Assembly (NCBI GenBank): GCA_016735355.1
Contig: JAERRQ010000391.1
Span: 1 to 17,309 of the forward strand
From: Desulfobacterales bacterium
Lineage (GTDB): Bacteria > Desulfobacterota > Desulfobacteria > Desulfobacterales > BuS5
Direction: 5' to 3'
Length of the DNA: 17,309 nucleotides
Each line of letters opens with the position of its first letter. Within the stretch, counting starts at the first letter, position 1. The translations under genes were made by a program, and so were the position numbers. The notes under the pieces are model-generated. The model ran no database searches, was not told the origin of the DNA, and was given only the letters and a program-made list of their open reading frames with translations. Below are positions 1 through 7,391 of the stretch, one piece after another.

Positions 1-108
1 ACTCCCCTGGATAAGCAATTTGTAAATATGCTCCGTCTTATCCACATACAGATAATTGCCATCTATCAATTTCCGAAAAGTCTGTATCCCTATCGGAAGT
101 TTTTTCAT
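1..108 (-). CDS. AAA-ATPase_like family protein, 5' end only (runs off window)
   Basis: Reading the minus strand from an ATG at 108 gives 36 open codons up to the window edge. They begin MKKLPIGIQTFRKLIDG and continue with NYLYVDKTEHIYKLL. This is the typical N-terminus of the AAA-ATPase_like family (PF09820), which usually continues with a C-terminal PD-(D/E)XK nuclease-like domain. The phrase YVDKTxxIxxL precedes the Walker A region in family members, but the Walker motifs lie outside the window. Members are abundant in Desulfobacterota and Bacteroidota and their role is not established. The gene is divergent from the ATPase remnant that starts at 304. The family call rests on recognition of the N-terminal motif only; whether the gene is intact beyond the window cannot be seen. 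Confidence 0.8.
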   Translation of the reverse strand, partial: MKKLPIGIQTFRKLIDGNYLYVDKTEHIYKLLIQGS

Positions 109-135
109 ATTTTTTTATTCCCTTTAATTTTTTTG

Positions 136-165
136 CCACAGATCTACACGAATTACCACAGACCT
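136..165. repeat. CCACAGAT-type short intergenic repeat
   Basis: The segment contains two copies of CCACAGA, one followed by TCTACACGAATTA and the other by CCTTT. This resembles the degenerate short repeats seen elsewhere in this window that are built on CAGAT units at about 10-bp spacing. It lies in the 195-bp gap between the divergent ATPase genes. The match is weak and the family assignment is tentative. Confidence 0.4.
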
Positions 166-197
166 TTTATGAAAAGCCAATACAACAATGGACGTCA

Positions 198-213
198 CGA
201 AAGTACACTTTCG
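198..213. promoter_or_regulatory. Short palindrome in divergent intergenic region
   Basis: CGAAAGT and ACTTTCG form 7-bp perfect arms separated by AC. The palindrome lies between two divergently oriented ATPase genes, about 90 bp from the start at 108 and about 90 bp from the start at 304. It could be an operator or a chance palindrome. Downstream at 251-256 is a TTGACA, and AT-rich sequence resembling a -10 lies at 269-276, but the spacing is too short for a convincing sigma-70 promoter. Confidence 0.3.
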
Positions 214-303
214 GTATTATCTTAGAAAGTTGAAAATATATTTTAATTATTTGACAACATTTCCCTATTATAATAAAAATGTGTTTAGTTAAAGGAGATA
301 ATT

Positions 304-470
304 ATGCTAAATTATTTTCGAAGCTAAATTATTTTCGAAATAAACAGGCAAGGATTGTTCAGTCCATACTTGATGCTTTTATTCGCCGGAAATATATGCA
401 AAAACTGGTTTCCGCCAACAGGTTTGTTGGCTTGATCGGCCAGCGGGGTGTTGGGAAAACAACAACCCTT
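304..470 (+). pseudogene. DUF4143-type AAA ATPase, N-terminal remnant with Walker A
   Basis: An ATG at 304 follows a good ribosome-binding site (AAAGGAG at 291-297), but its frame stops after seven codons. A 17-bp tandem duplication (307-340) causes this: with one copy removed, the ATG reads MLNYFRNKQARIVQSILDAF and then RRKYMQKLVSANRFVGL, followed by IGQRGVGKTTTL. The last part is a Walker A P-loop of the kind found near the N-terminus of AAA ATPases that carry a C-terminal DUF4143. Homology ends at about 468, where sequence antisense to a wecB fragment begins. The C-terminal part of the same family resumes at 1588. I infer a single ancestral gene 304-2379 whose central part, including Walker B, has been lost. 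Confidence 0.75.
307..340 (+). repeat. 17-bp tandem duplication
   Basis: The unit CTAAATTATTTTCGAAG at 307-323 is repeated at 324-340, differing only in the last base. It lies directly after the start codon of the ATPase remnant. Because 17 is not a multiple of three, it shifts the frame from the ribosome-binding site into a stop. A bypass frame from an ATG at 279 stays open, but that ATG lacks a ribosome-binding site. Confidence 0.9.
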
Positions 471-697
471 CCGGTCTGCACTGCATGTGAGCCGGGACCA
501 ACCTCAACCTCAACCTCAATATCCGGCCTTGGCATGCCAAGATCCTCAAAAAAAGCCTTGCTCATTTTTTCATCATAATGCTGACCAGTATGCACCAGCA
601 TCTGATCTATCCGGTCAGGATGCCTGTTCATGGCCTCAAGAATCGGAGCAATCTTCATAAAATTCGGCCTTGCGCCGACAATGTTTAAAATTTTCAT
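470..697 (-). pseudogene. wecB: UDP-GlcNAc 2-epimerase, 5' fragment (about 76 codons)
   Basis: From ATG at 697 the minus strand encodes MKILNIVGARPNFMKIAPIL, then VHTGQHYDEKMSKAFFEDLG and finally GSHAVQTGR. These are hallmark N-terminal motifs of the non-hydrolysing UDP-N-acetylglucosamine 2-epimerase, which makes UDP-ManNAc for polysaccharides. The full enzyme has about 370 residues; here identity stops after about 76, at about 470, where the frame runs into sequence antisense to an ATPase remnant. A hexanucleotide repeat (CAACCT at 499-516) adds the unusual stretch EVEVEV. The open frame continues to 359, but that part is not epimerase. A CAGAT-type repeat lies 15-40 bp upstream of the start. 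The fragment lacks most of the active site and cannot be functional. Confidence 0.85.
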
Positions 698-712
698 AAT
701 AATAATTTAGAA

Positions 713-836
713 TTAGCCGCAGATGTACGCAGATAAAATCTATTTTTTTGTAATAGTTCACCACGGATTACTTATGTTTCTTTGTTGAAAAAAGTGTTTT
801 TAATAATTTTCGTTAATCTGCGTTTATCTGCGGCTA
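713..836. repeat. Inverted pair of CAGAT-type short repeats
   Basis: At 713-737 the plus strand reads TTAGCCGCAGATGTACGCAG followed by ATAAA; at 811-836 its near reverse complement appears (CGTTAATCTGCG, then TTTATCTGCGGCTA). The two copies face each other across about 75 bp that encode nothing recognisable and include CACCACGGATTACTTATG, a further degenerate repeat phrase. The pair sits between the wecB fragment and vapC. Related copies occur at 9529-9562 and 10792-10834. Confidence 0.8.
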
Positions 837-877
837 AAAATGGAATTCATCCGCTGCCACTCAAGCGATCCGTAACG

Positions 878-1279
878 TTATTCAGCCCAGTTTTCCAGAT
901 GCAGCCCAACAATTCTTTCAAATTCTTTGGTATTGTTGGTCACCAATATCATGTCCCGTGATCTGGCCAGACCTGCTATAAGAAGATCATAAGGACCAAT
1001 TGGCGTTCCTTTCTTTTCAAGTTGTGCGCGAATAGTTGCGGCTTCTATAGCAGAGGAACGATCCAGGTTAATAAGGTTCAATGGCAGAAGAAATTTGGCA
1101 AGGGCATCCTCGGAATATTGCCGGTATTGGCTTTTTTCGACCCCATATTGAAGTTCGAACAGGGTGATTGTGGAGATTGCAACATCCTGTGGAGAATGTT
1201 GCCTGAATCGCTCAAGAACCTCCGATGGGTGTTTTTTTATGAGGTATATGCAAATATTGGTATCAAGCAGATAGCGCAT
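878..1279 (-). CDS. vapC: VapC-type PIN-domain toxin ribonuclease
   Basis: The 133-residue product is a complete single PIN domain, the normal length for VapC toxins that cleave tRNA or other RNA. It starts MRYLLDTNICIYLIKKHPSE, with the first catalytic acid D6 in the LLDTN motif. E42 lies in LFELQYGVEKS and D98 in GPYDLLIAGLA. The fourth motif reads VTNNTKEFERI (about 113-123), the form seen in the tRNA(fMet)-specific VapC subgroup. The start codon overlaps the vapB stop (TGATG), which suggests translational coupling. The module sits inside the remains of an ATPase gene and looks intact. Target specificity is inferred from subgroup resemblance only. Confidence 0.93.
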   Translation of the reverse strand: MRYLLDTNICIYLIKKHPSEVLERFRQHSPQDVAISTITLFELQYGVEKSQYRQYSEDALAKFLLPLNLINLDRSSAIEAATIRAQLEKKGTPIGPYDLLIAGLARSRDMILVTNNTKEFERIVGLHLENWAE

Positions 1280-1509
1280 CAGAAAGACTCCCTCTTCTGC
1301 ATGTCAGGCTGATTACGTCCGTCTTTCAGAAAGTCTTCTGGAAATTCACTGAGAGATTCGAACAACGAGTCCCATGTCATTTCTATGGGCTCCAGTATAA
1401 CCTGGCTGCCTTTTTTGTATATTTTCACCTCATTACCAGAAATTCTGAATGCTTTTGGCAGTCTTACTGCTTGAGAACTGCCATTTTGAAATAATTTTGC
1501 TGTTTCCAT
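1279..1509 (-). CDS. vapB: VapB-type antitoxin (AbrB/SpoVT fold)
   Basis: I place the start at the ATG at 1509, giving 76 residues beginning METAKLFQNGSSQAVRLPKA. This is the classic VapB/VagC N-terminus forming the swapped-hairpin AbrB DNA-binding domain (about residues 1-45, including FRISGNEVKIYKKGSQVILE). The C-terminal half is the expected VapC-neutralising tail. A longer reading from 1569 would add 20 residues but would start inside the -35 box; the 1509 start has AAAGAGGGG about 8 bases upstream. It would bind VapC and repress its own promoter. Its stop overlaps the vapC start by one base. Confidence 0.93.
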   Translation of the reverse strand: METAKLFQNGSSQAVRLPKAFRISGNEVKIYKKGSQVILEPIEMTWDSLFESLSEFPEDFLKDGRNQPDMQKRESF

Positions 1510-1528
1510 TTTATTACCCCTCTTTGTC

Positions 1529-1569
1529 GTATATATTTTTAGTATATACACCAACAATCTAAAAGTCAA
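1529..1569 (-). promoter_or_regulatory. vapBC promoter with overlapping operator palindrome
   Basis: On the minus strand TTGACT (1569-1564) is followed by a 17-bp spacer and TATACT (1546-1541), five of six matches to each sigma-70 box. A perfect inverted repeat GTATATA/TATATAC (1529-1535 and 1543-1549, 7-bp gap) overlaps the -10 box. That placement is what is expected for autoregulation by VapB. The element lies immediately before the point where ATPase sequence resumes. Confidence 0.7.
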
Positions 1570-1587
1570 TTTTCAAGAAGCTTTGTT

Positions 1588-2379
1588 TTGGTGGGCATAC
1601 AGCTACATAAAATTCGGAATAATTTAACCGCAAGTTTCAATGAATATCTGGATCTCAGCAGAGACTGCAAATTGCCCGTTCTGCCCCTGGAAGAGATTTT
1701 AAACCGGGGCGCGGAAATGAGCCTTGATCTGGCGCTGTCTCAGTCTAACATTTACAGTGATTTTAAAGATTATCTGAAATATGGAGCGTACCCGTTTTTC
1801 ATGGAGGATAAGGATGAATTCAAAAACAAACTTTTTAATGCCCTGCAAAAGATCATTAATGAAGATATTCCGTCCTGCCATAAAATAGATTATGTCCAGA
1901 CCCGTATATTTAAAAAACTTATTGCCAAATTAATCGGATCAAGGCTGCCCTATAAAGTCAATGTGTCAAGATTGTCTCTGGAACTGGGCATCACTCATCC
2001 CACGTTGAGTATCTATCTGGACATGCTCAAAGATTCGAAAATTTTTAATCCCATAAAAAAATATTCAACCAGGATATCCAGAAAACCGGCAAAACTGCTC
2101 TTTGATAATACCAATATTCTCCATGCCTATGCCGATGAATTTGGAATGGATATGGATGTCGGAACGATCAGAGAGACCTTTTTTGCAAGTTGTTTTTCCA
2201 ATATTTATTATTCAGATATTGGAGATTTCAGGGTAAAAGATACTATTTTCAAAATCGGCGGCAGAAATAAAACCTTTAAGCAAATCAAAGATATACAAAA
2301 CAGTTATCTGGTTATTGACATTGACTATATCACAGATGTTCGCAAAATACCTCTCTGGCTTTTTGGCATGATGGAGTAA
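1588..2379 (+). pseudogene. DUF4143-type AAA ATPase, C-terminal remnant
   Basis: This 263-codon frame begins within family sequence: SFNEYLDL (residues 16-23) corresponds to the conserved SFREYL phrase in the middle of ATPases carrying DUF4143. It continues with YSDFKDYLKYGAYPFF and a winged-helix-like stretch (VNVSRLSLELGITHPTLSIY). DUF4143 follows with KPAKLLFDNTNILHA and the ending IPLWLFGMME, matching the usual family C-terminus. There is no Walker A or B motif and no ribosome-binding site; the first possible start is a TTG at 1588. I infer that it is the 3' end of the gene whose 5' end is at 304-470. About 100-110 residues of the ATPase core are missing between them. It is probably not translated. 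Confidence 0.75.
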
Positions 2380-2451
2380 AAGAGGGGAAAGATCGTCTGT
2401 AACAAAAGATAAAATCTTGACATTGGGTCCACTTCAATCAAGTGCCTCACC

Positions 2452-3444
2452 TCACACTACCTCCAGAACCTCAAGCTTCTTTAACCTTCTTCTAACAAAA
2501 TATGATACCACCGCAAACCCCGCAAAACAACAACTCAAAAAAACAACAACCGCCAAATTGCCATATCCTCGAAGACTCACAGCCCCAATCCCCACCACCA
2601 ACTGCAAACTCCCATACACAGCAGATACCTTCCAGTGATCCATTCTCATCTCGTTTACCAAAAGCTGATAAAGATGCCTTCGATGAGGCTTTAGCAAATT
2701 TTCTCCGTTCCTTAGTCTCGCATACATGGTTATAACCTCATCAGCATAAAAAGGAAAAAGAAAGGCACAAAGAACGACAAAATCATTAAAACTATAAGAT
2801 AGCCCAACCACCAGCCCTGCAAACACAAATCCTAAAAAAACACTCCCCACATCCCCCATAAACACGTAGGCTTTCGGCATATTAAAGGGCAAAAAACCCA
2901 TACATGCCAAACCCATACAAAGAGCCAATATTAAAAAAGAAGACGGACTGCCGGATAAAGCAGCAAACCATGCCACCAGTCCGAATCCAACAATCCCGGT
3001 AATCCCAGCAATTCCGTTAATTCCGTCCATAAAGTTATAATAGTTCGCCGTTCCTGCAACAAATACAGCAAAAAAAGGTATAAGCAGGTAAACAGATACC
3101 CCCCTGCCTTCCCAATAAAACAGACCAAACAACAGACCAACGCTTCCCAAAAGCTGAATACTCAGCCGAACCTTTGGAGAAATCTCTCTGAAGTCACCAT
3201 AAAAACTCAAAAGAGAAACTATACTCGCACACACCCAGAATAATATCGGAAGCCCCAAAACCCACGATGCCAACAAAAAAGCGGCCAGAATACCAATTCC
3301 GCCGCCCTTTGGAACAACCCCTTTATGAGAACTCCGATGATTGGCCTTGTCTAAAAGCCCAAAACCACTGCCCCATCTAACTATAAGCCAGGCGCCGGCG
3401 CTGCCGGTAACCAAAGAGGCTATGTAAAGAATTAAATATTTCAT
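2452..3444 (-). CDS. WecA/WbpL-like polyprenyl-phosphate sugar-1-phosphate transferase
   Basis: The 330-residue protein is a multi-pass inner-membrane enzyme of the MraY/WecA superfamily. It would transfer a sugar-1-phosphate from a UDP-sugar to undecaprenyl phosphate, the first membrane step of repeat-unit assembly. Visible motifs are LLDKANHRSSHKGVVPKGGG (30-49), the cytoplasmic FYGDFRE (81-87), NYYNFMDGINGIAG (134-147), MGDVGS (196-201) and HRRHLYQ (254-260). About ten hydrophobic segments fit the family. The HRRHLYQ motif and the neighbouring WbpV/WbpK-like epimerase favour a WbpL-like enzyme using UDP-QuiNAc, UDP-FucNAc or a similar sugar, but the substrate is not proven. It is the last gene of the leftward locus and has its own promoter. 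Confidence 0.9.
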   Translation of the reverse strand: MKYLILYIASLVTGSAGAWLIVRWGSGFGLLDKANHRSSHKGVVPKGGGIGILAAFLLASWVLGLPILFWVCASIVSLLSFYGDFREISPKVRLSIQLLGSVGLLFGLFYWEGRGVSVYLLIPFFAVFVAGTANYYNFMDGINGIAGITGIVGFGLVAWFAALSGSPSSFLILALCMGLACMGFLPFNMPKAYVFMGDVGSVFLGFVFAGLVVGLSYSFNDFVVLCAFLFPFYADEVITMYARLRNGENLLKPHRRHLYQLLVNEMRMDHWKVSAVYGSLQLVVGIGAVSLRGYGNLAVVVFLSCCFAGFAVVSYFVRRRLKKLEVLEVV

Positions 3445-3454
3445 TTATATTAAA

Positions 3455-3483
3455 AGTATAGCGTACTGATCATGTTATGACAA
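3455..3483 (-). promoter_or_regulatory. Sigma-70 promoter for the WecA/WbpL-like gene
   Basis: On the minus strand TTGTCA (3483-3478) and TATACT (3460-3455) are separated by exactly 17 bp. Each matches the sigma-70 consensus at five of six positions. The -10 box ends about 10 bp before the start codon at 3444, so the transcript would have a very short leader with no clear Shine-Dalgarno. It would let the initiating transferase be expressed independently of the upstream operon. Confidence 0.5.
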
Positions 3484-3513
3484 AAAAAATATATTCTCAT
3501 TTCGTCTCCGTTC

Positions 3514-4536
3514 CTAAAATTGCGAACTTATTTTTGAGCGAACCCTTAACGCCTTTACGTGAGATATTAAAGCTTCATCCATAGAAGCAACAGGCTTCCA
3601 CCCCAACAGATCCCATGCCTTAGAGCTATCCACCTGCAATGAACCAAGCAAACGATCTGCGACATCTCTTTTACCCAGCATATTCGCCACAAAAATCATC
3701 AAACCAACAGGCACAGGCAACAAAAAAGATCGCTTTCCAAAGGCATGCGCTATTTTCTGTAATAACTCGGTAGTCGATACATCCTTGCCATCAGAAATCA
3801 AAAATACCTCATTTGCAGCATTAGGGTGATCAATACAATGAATAATAAAACTTACCAGATTATCCAAAGCCACAAAACTGCGTTTATTATATACAGCGCC
3901 TAAGGGCAATGGCACTCCACGGCTTACCCACTTCATAAGCGACCGAAAATTAGCCTTAACCCCAAGTCCGTAAACCAGAGGCGGACGAATAATCACAACC
4001 TCAAGCCCTGTCTCTTCAGCAATTTTCAACAAACCTTGCTCAGCTTCCCATTTTGAAACAGCATACGCATCCTGCGGGCAGGGAATATCCTTCTCAGAAA
4101 AAACTTCTTTCAGCTTACTTTCCTGCCCTCTGCCCTCTGCCCTCTGACCTCTGATCTCCGTCCCTTCCCCATTAACCTTAATAGAACTGATAAAAACAAA
4201 CCGTTTCACACCAGCCGTCACAGCCTGACGAGCCAGGTTTAAAGTACCTTCCGTATTCACCCTGCGAAACTCAGCCAGAGGATCAGTAATACTCTGGCGC
4301 ATAACATGCACTCTTGCTGCAAGATGAACAACTACATCAATCCCGTTGAGTGCCTTGCTCCAATCAGTTCGAGTATTAATTTCACCGGATACAAAAATAT
4401 GGTCTCCGACCTCAGCAATTTCCCTGTTCCCAGCTGCTGAACGAACACTCCCCCTAATATTATCCCTATTTCTCTGCAAAGCTGCGGCAAGACCACGACC
4501 AACAAAGCCATTTATACCGGTAATTAACATATTCAT
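3514..4536 (-). CDS. NAD-dependent sugar epimerase/reductase (WbpV/WbpK-like), extended SDR
   Basis: This 340-residue extended short-chain dehydrogenase acts on a nucleotide sugar. The N-terminus has the NAD-binding motif TGINGFVG (6-13), then VVHLAARVHV, SSIKVNGEGT and the catalytic YAVSK (Y158, K162). IIRPPLVYG follows in the substrate half. Similarity and pairing with a WbpL-like transferase suggest reduction or epimerisation of a UDP-4-keto-6-deoxy-N-acetylhexosamine. The 4,6-dehydratase needed to supply that intermediate survives in this window only as a fragment (12724-12816). Residues about 127-138 (EIRGQRAEGRGQ) are encoded by an inserted heptanucleotide repeat and lie in a loop before the YxxxK motif, so activity may be retained. 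The ATG at 4530 is an alternative start. Confidence 0.88.
   Translation of the reverse strand: MNMLITGINGFVGRGLAAALQRNRDNIRGSVRSAAGNREIAEVGDHIFVSGEINTRTDWSKALNGIDVVVHLAARVHVMRQSITDPLAEFRRVNTEGTLNLARQAVTAGVKRFVFISSIKVNGEGTEIRGQRAEGRGQESKLKEVFSEKDIPCPQDAYAVSKWEAEQGLLKIAEETGLEVVIIRPPLVYGLGVKANFRSLMKWVSRGVPLPLGAVYNKRSFVALDNLVSFIIHCIDHPNAANEVFLISDGKDVSTTELLQKIAHAFGKRSFLLPVPVGLMIFVANMLGKRDVADRLLGSLQVDSSKAWDLLGWKPVASMDEALISHVKALRVRSKISSQF
4124..4158. repeat. Heptanucleotide tandem repeat inside the epimerase gene
   Basis: Five consecutive 7-mers are present: TGCCCTC three times, then TGACCTC and TGATCTC. On the coding strand this is the AGAGGGC heptamer. It encodes EIRGQRAEGRGQ, a low-complexity insertion. 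Flanking sequence matches the SDR family on both sides, so the insertion is in frame overall. Confidence 0.95.
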
Positions 4537-4580
4537 CTAAAAAATTAAGCTCTTTTTACAAAACCATTTTTCTTTTGCCA

Positions 4581-5744
4581 TTAAATCAGCAACAATTCCG
4601 CAGCCATTTCCTGTGAAATATTTTGACGCTGATATTTTTCTATAAACTCAATACGCTGCACCATTGTTTTCGGCAACAACTCAAAAGCCTGTATAAAACC
4701 ATTCACACTGCATGGATCAAAAACCACAGATCCTTTGATATTATGTTCAATAAAATTCCGTGCATACCCGGCAACACCAGCAATAACAGGTTTTCCTGTT
4801 GCGGCATACTCAAACACCTTAGAAGGCAGCACTTTTTTAAACGCCGGATAATCATTTAGGTGTAAAAACAGATAATCGCATTGAGCATACAGGTTCAAAA
4901 GCTCCGAACGGCATACCGGATCAAATAAACGGACATTTGATATATTATACCGTTGCATTTCAGTCTCCAACTTTGAGCGAGTACTGCCATCACCAACAAT
5001 CCAAAATTCACAATCACTCAAAATATGTGCACATTCAGGAACTATCTTGTCCAGACCTTGTCCATCACCAATATTTCCGGCATATAAAATTATTTCTTTA
5101 GAAGTCAGGCTTATTTTTGTAAAATCATAATCAAGAAATTCGTTGTCAATGCCATTGGGATAAAATGAAAATTTTTGATTTGGGGCAACTGATTTAAAAT
5201 AATTCAAAAAACCCTGTGAAACAAGATTAACACGGCATGCGGATCTGATTGTAAATTTTTCGACTTGTAAAAATATTGGTATTAATAATTTCAAAAAGCG
5301 ATTTTTTAATACATCCTCTAAGGTATCGGTAAAAATATCTCTAATATCTAAATAAAGTTTCGCTTCTGTTTTACGTGCAACCAGCGATCCTAAAAAAGCT
5401 GTAAACAAACGCGAAGAAGTAGCAAACACCAGATCATATTCTTTATTTATGACTATAGGCAATACTTCAAAAGTATACTTTATAAAGGATCTAGCCTGAT
5501 CCAGCATACCACTTTTATGACCGGGCAATTTAATTCTTCTGATTGTTACATTTCCAACGCTCTCACAAGCTAAAGCCTTTTGTTTAAAAGAATGATAGCG
5601 ATTAGGCAGAGTTGTAATGACCTCTATCTTTGTATCCTTTTCAACCAGCTTTTGCAATTCATCCACGAATGCTGTGGTTCGAAAAGAACCTGCACATAAA
5701 TCCGGTTTATAGTAAAATGTCAGAATAAGTATTTTCAATTGCAA
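4581..5744 (-). CDS. Glycosyltransferase family 4 (GT-B fold), WbuB-like
   Basis: The 387-residue protein has the GT-B organisation. An N-terminal acceptor half begins ILILTFYYKPDLCAGSFRTT. A C-terminal nucleotide-sugar half contains ILYAGNIGDGQGLD, FWIVGDGSTRSKLE and LPSKVFEYAATGKPVIAGVA. Length and motifs match retaining GT4 enzymes such as WbuB/WbjE that add sugars to an undecaprenyl-linked O-unit on the cytoplasmic face. Donor and acceptor cannot be predicted. It is separated by two bases from the upstream heparinase-like gene and so is almost certainly co-transcribed. No membrane segment or signal peptide is evident. Confidence 0.9.
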   Translation of the reverse strand: MQLKILILTFYYKPDLCAGSFRTTAFVDELQKLVEKDTKIEVITTLPNRYHSFKQKALACESVGNVTIRRIKLPGHKSGMLDQARSFIKYTFEVLPIVINKEYDLVFATSSRLFTAFLGSLVARKTEAKLYLDIRDIFTDTLEDVLKNRFLKLLIPIFLQVEKFTIRSACRVNLVSQGFLNYFKSVAPNQKFSFYPNGIDNEFLDYDFTKISLTSKEIILYAGNIGDGQGLDKIVPECAHILSDCEFWIVGDGSTRSKLETEMQRYNISNVRLFDPVCRSELLNLYAQCDYLFLHLNDYPAFKKVLPSKVFEYAATGKPVIAGVAGYARNFIEHNIKGSVVFDPCSVNGFIQAFELLPKTMVQRIEFIEKYQRQNISQEMAAELLLI

Positions 5745-5746
5745 AT

Positions 5747-7369
5747 CTAGTGGTAGATAAATTTTATGAAATATTGACTATTCAATGGTTTTACAACAAG
5801 ACAATTATTGGACACAACCTTGTTAAATTCAGGATAGTAATATGTATCTTTCAAAAAAACCTCAGCATCTGTTTGAAATTTAATACAGATATCATCCAAT
5901 AAGATTTTTTTTTTCTGCAAATCCACTGTGGCACCGGGATAAAGATGATAAAAAGCCACAGCTTCCGAAAAACCACCTGTAACTATATCCTTAATTTCAA
6001 GGGAATTATCTTTCAAGCACCATTCCCGACAATGTACGGGCTTTCCTTTTAAGCGAGTATAACCATCATGCCCGCATCTTATCCATAATCCTTTTTTTTT
6101 ATCTTTAACTTCAAGCCCAAAAGGATATGCTCTTTTTGCCACCCGAAACCCGTCCCAGACCTCAGAAGAATTTTCCCCATTAATTACCAAAGTATTATGA
6201 CAGGCTGTCCCCCGCTGTCTAATCCGTTCTTTTGAATTGCCATAACAGGAAATACCGGAATTTACAAAAATGCGCCTCCATGCCGTTTCCTTTTTGCTAC
6301 GCACTGAAAACTCAAAACTCAAGGTATCTGCATGGACGTGACCCGGCAAATAATCCGGTCCTATCCTGCCCACATCAGCTATCAGAACTGCAACGCCCTT
6401 TTGTAATCTTACATACCCGGAATCCATTAACGGAGTAATTCCCTCCTGAGGAGATTCAACATTAGAAAAACACAAACGCATAGCATATTGCTCCAAATCC
6501 ACAAAATCAGGAGCAATACCAAATGCACAATCATTAAAAAAACCTGGCTTTTTGTCAGGATGGCACATTACCTTGAGCCAGAAGAGCATCTTTGCAACAG
6601 AGTTCAACCAGGTCTCAGGATGTGTCTGACCGTAAGCTCTCATAATGTTAATAAGATCCAGAAGATCTTCCAGAATAATAGAATGATACATAGGGCTTAG
6701 TTCAAAATGTCCGCCATCATCCAGAATCTGTTCATGGACTTGCTTTGAAAATATTTTCAACCCCTTATTCAGCCATAGTTCAGCCCCACTGCCATCAAAA
6801 AAAAGCCCTGCAAATACAAGTGCTTTGGCATTGGCAAACAGATGATTGCCAAGCAGATGAACTTCAAGTTTTCTAAACAGATACCGTGTCTGAACCGCCA
6901 GGCTGTTCATGGCCTCATCAGGCAGACCATTCCCGCCCAGCGCCCATTTAATCCAGTTGACAATGCGCAAAGAGGTTGGATAAGGCTCCCAGCCATTGCC
7001 AATACCAGGAGGATTTTCTTCAATCCACTTGCCAATCAGATCAAGATGCAGCGCCTTTTTATTTTCAGCATCACACGCCTGCAAATCATCAAAATAGTGA
7101 AGATTATAAAGCCAAAGCTTCTCCCATCGGGGATTATTCCAGTCCTTTACAGAATTAATCTCATGCTCTTGAGTCAGAAATCGAAAACGATAAGGAAAAA
7201 GTAGAGAAGGATTTTTTTTGCAAGGGCTTACCCAATCAGCTTTAATTGGCCTTGTTGCCGGCGCTGACGACATATCCGGCCTGGGTTTATATAATTTAAA
7301 CCATAATCTGCCATAAATCTGAACAGGTTTAAGATATTTAACTGTATGAAAGAGGCGAGTAAAATTCAT
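5747..7369 (-). CDS. Heparinase II/III family protein with N-terminal alginate-lyase-like domain
   Basis: The 540-residue protein has the two-domain plan of heparinase II/III-like polysaccharide lyases. The helical toroid shows LWLYNLHYFDDL (86-97), GNGWEPYPTSLR (124-135), NHLFANAKAL (175-184) and GGHFELSPMYHSIILED (219-235). The beta-sandwich has GHVHADTLSFE (343-353) and RIRQRGTACHNTL (382-394). Conserved N175, H221, Y228 and H344 fit candidate catalytic positions by family pattern. There is no signal peptide, unlike secreted heparinases, and the gene lies among synthesis genes. It may therefore act on a nascent or lipid-linked polymer, for example as an epimerase-like or trimming enzyme. 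This type is often found beside the bi-domain oxidoreductase directly upstream (22-bp gap). Confidence 0.9.
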   Translation of the reverse strand: MNFTRLFHTVKYLKPVQIYGRLWFKLYKPRPDMSSAPATRPIKADWVSPCKKNPSLLFPYRFRFLTQEHEINSVKDWNNPRWEKLWLYNLHYFDDLQACDAENKKALHLDLIGKWIEENPPGIGNGWEPYPTSLRIVNWIKWALGGNGLPDEAMNSLAVQTRYLFRKLEVHLLGNHLFANAKALVFAGLFFDGSGAELWLNKGLKIFSKQVHEQILDDGGHFELSPMYHSIILEDLLDLINIMRAYGQTHPETWLNSVAKMLFWLKVMCHPDKKPGFFNDCAFGIAPDFVDLEQYAMRLCFSNVESPQEGITPLMDSGYVRLQKGVAVLIADVGRIGPDYLPGHVHADTLSFEFSVRSKKETAWRRIFVNSGISCYGNSKERIRQRGTACHNTLVINGENSSEVWDGFRVAKRAYPFGLEVKDKKKGLWIRCGHDGYTRLKGKPVHCREWCLKDNSLEIKDIVTGGFSEAVAFYHLYPGATVDLQKKKILLDDICIKFQTDAEVFLKDTYYYPEFNKVVSNNCLVVKPLNSQYFIKFIYH

Positions 7370-7391
7370 TTCGGTGTTTTTTTAGCGCTGA

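Noticed and set aside
28..225. Plus-strand 65-codon ORF at the left edge
   Set aside because: It overlaps, in antisense, the clear AAA-ATPase_like N-terminus at 1-108 and has no ribosome-binding site.
251..276. Sigma-70 promoter for the ATPase remnant (TTGACA with TATAAT)
   Set aside because: The boxes are only 12-14 bp apart, too close for a normal promoter; kept only as a remark.
279..578. Plus-strand 99-codon ORF starting at 279
   Set aside because: It joins the ATPase Walker A remnant to sequence antisense to wecB. The tail after GKTTTL is not protein-like, and the 279 ATG has no ribosome-binding site.
1588..2379. Intact stand-alone gene with a winged-helix and DUF4143-like region
   Set aside because: It starts mid-domain with only a TTG and no ribosome-binding site, and its missing N-terminal half is found upstream at 304-470.
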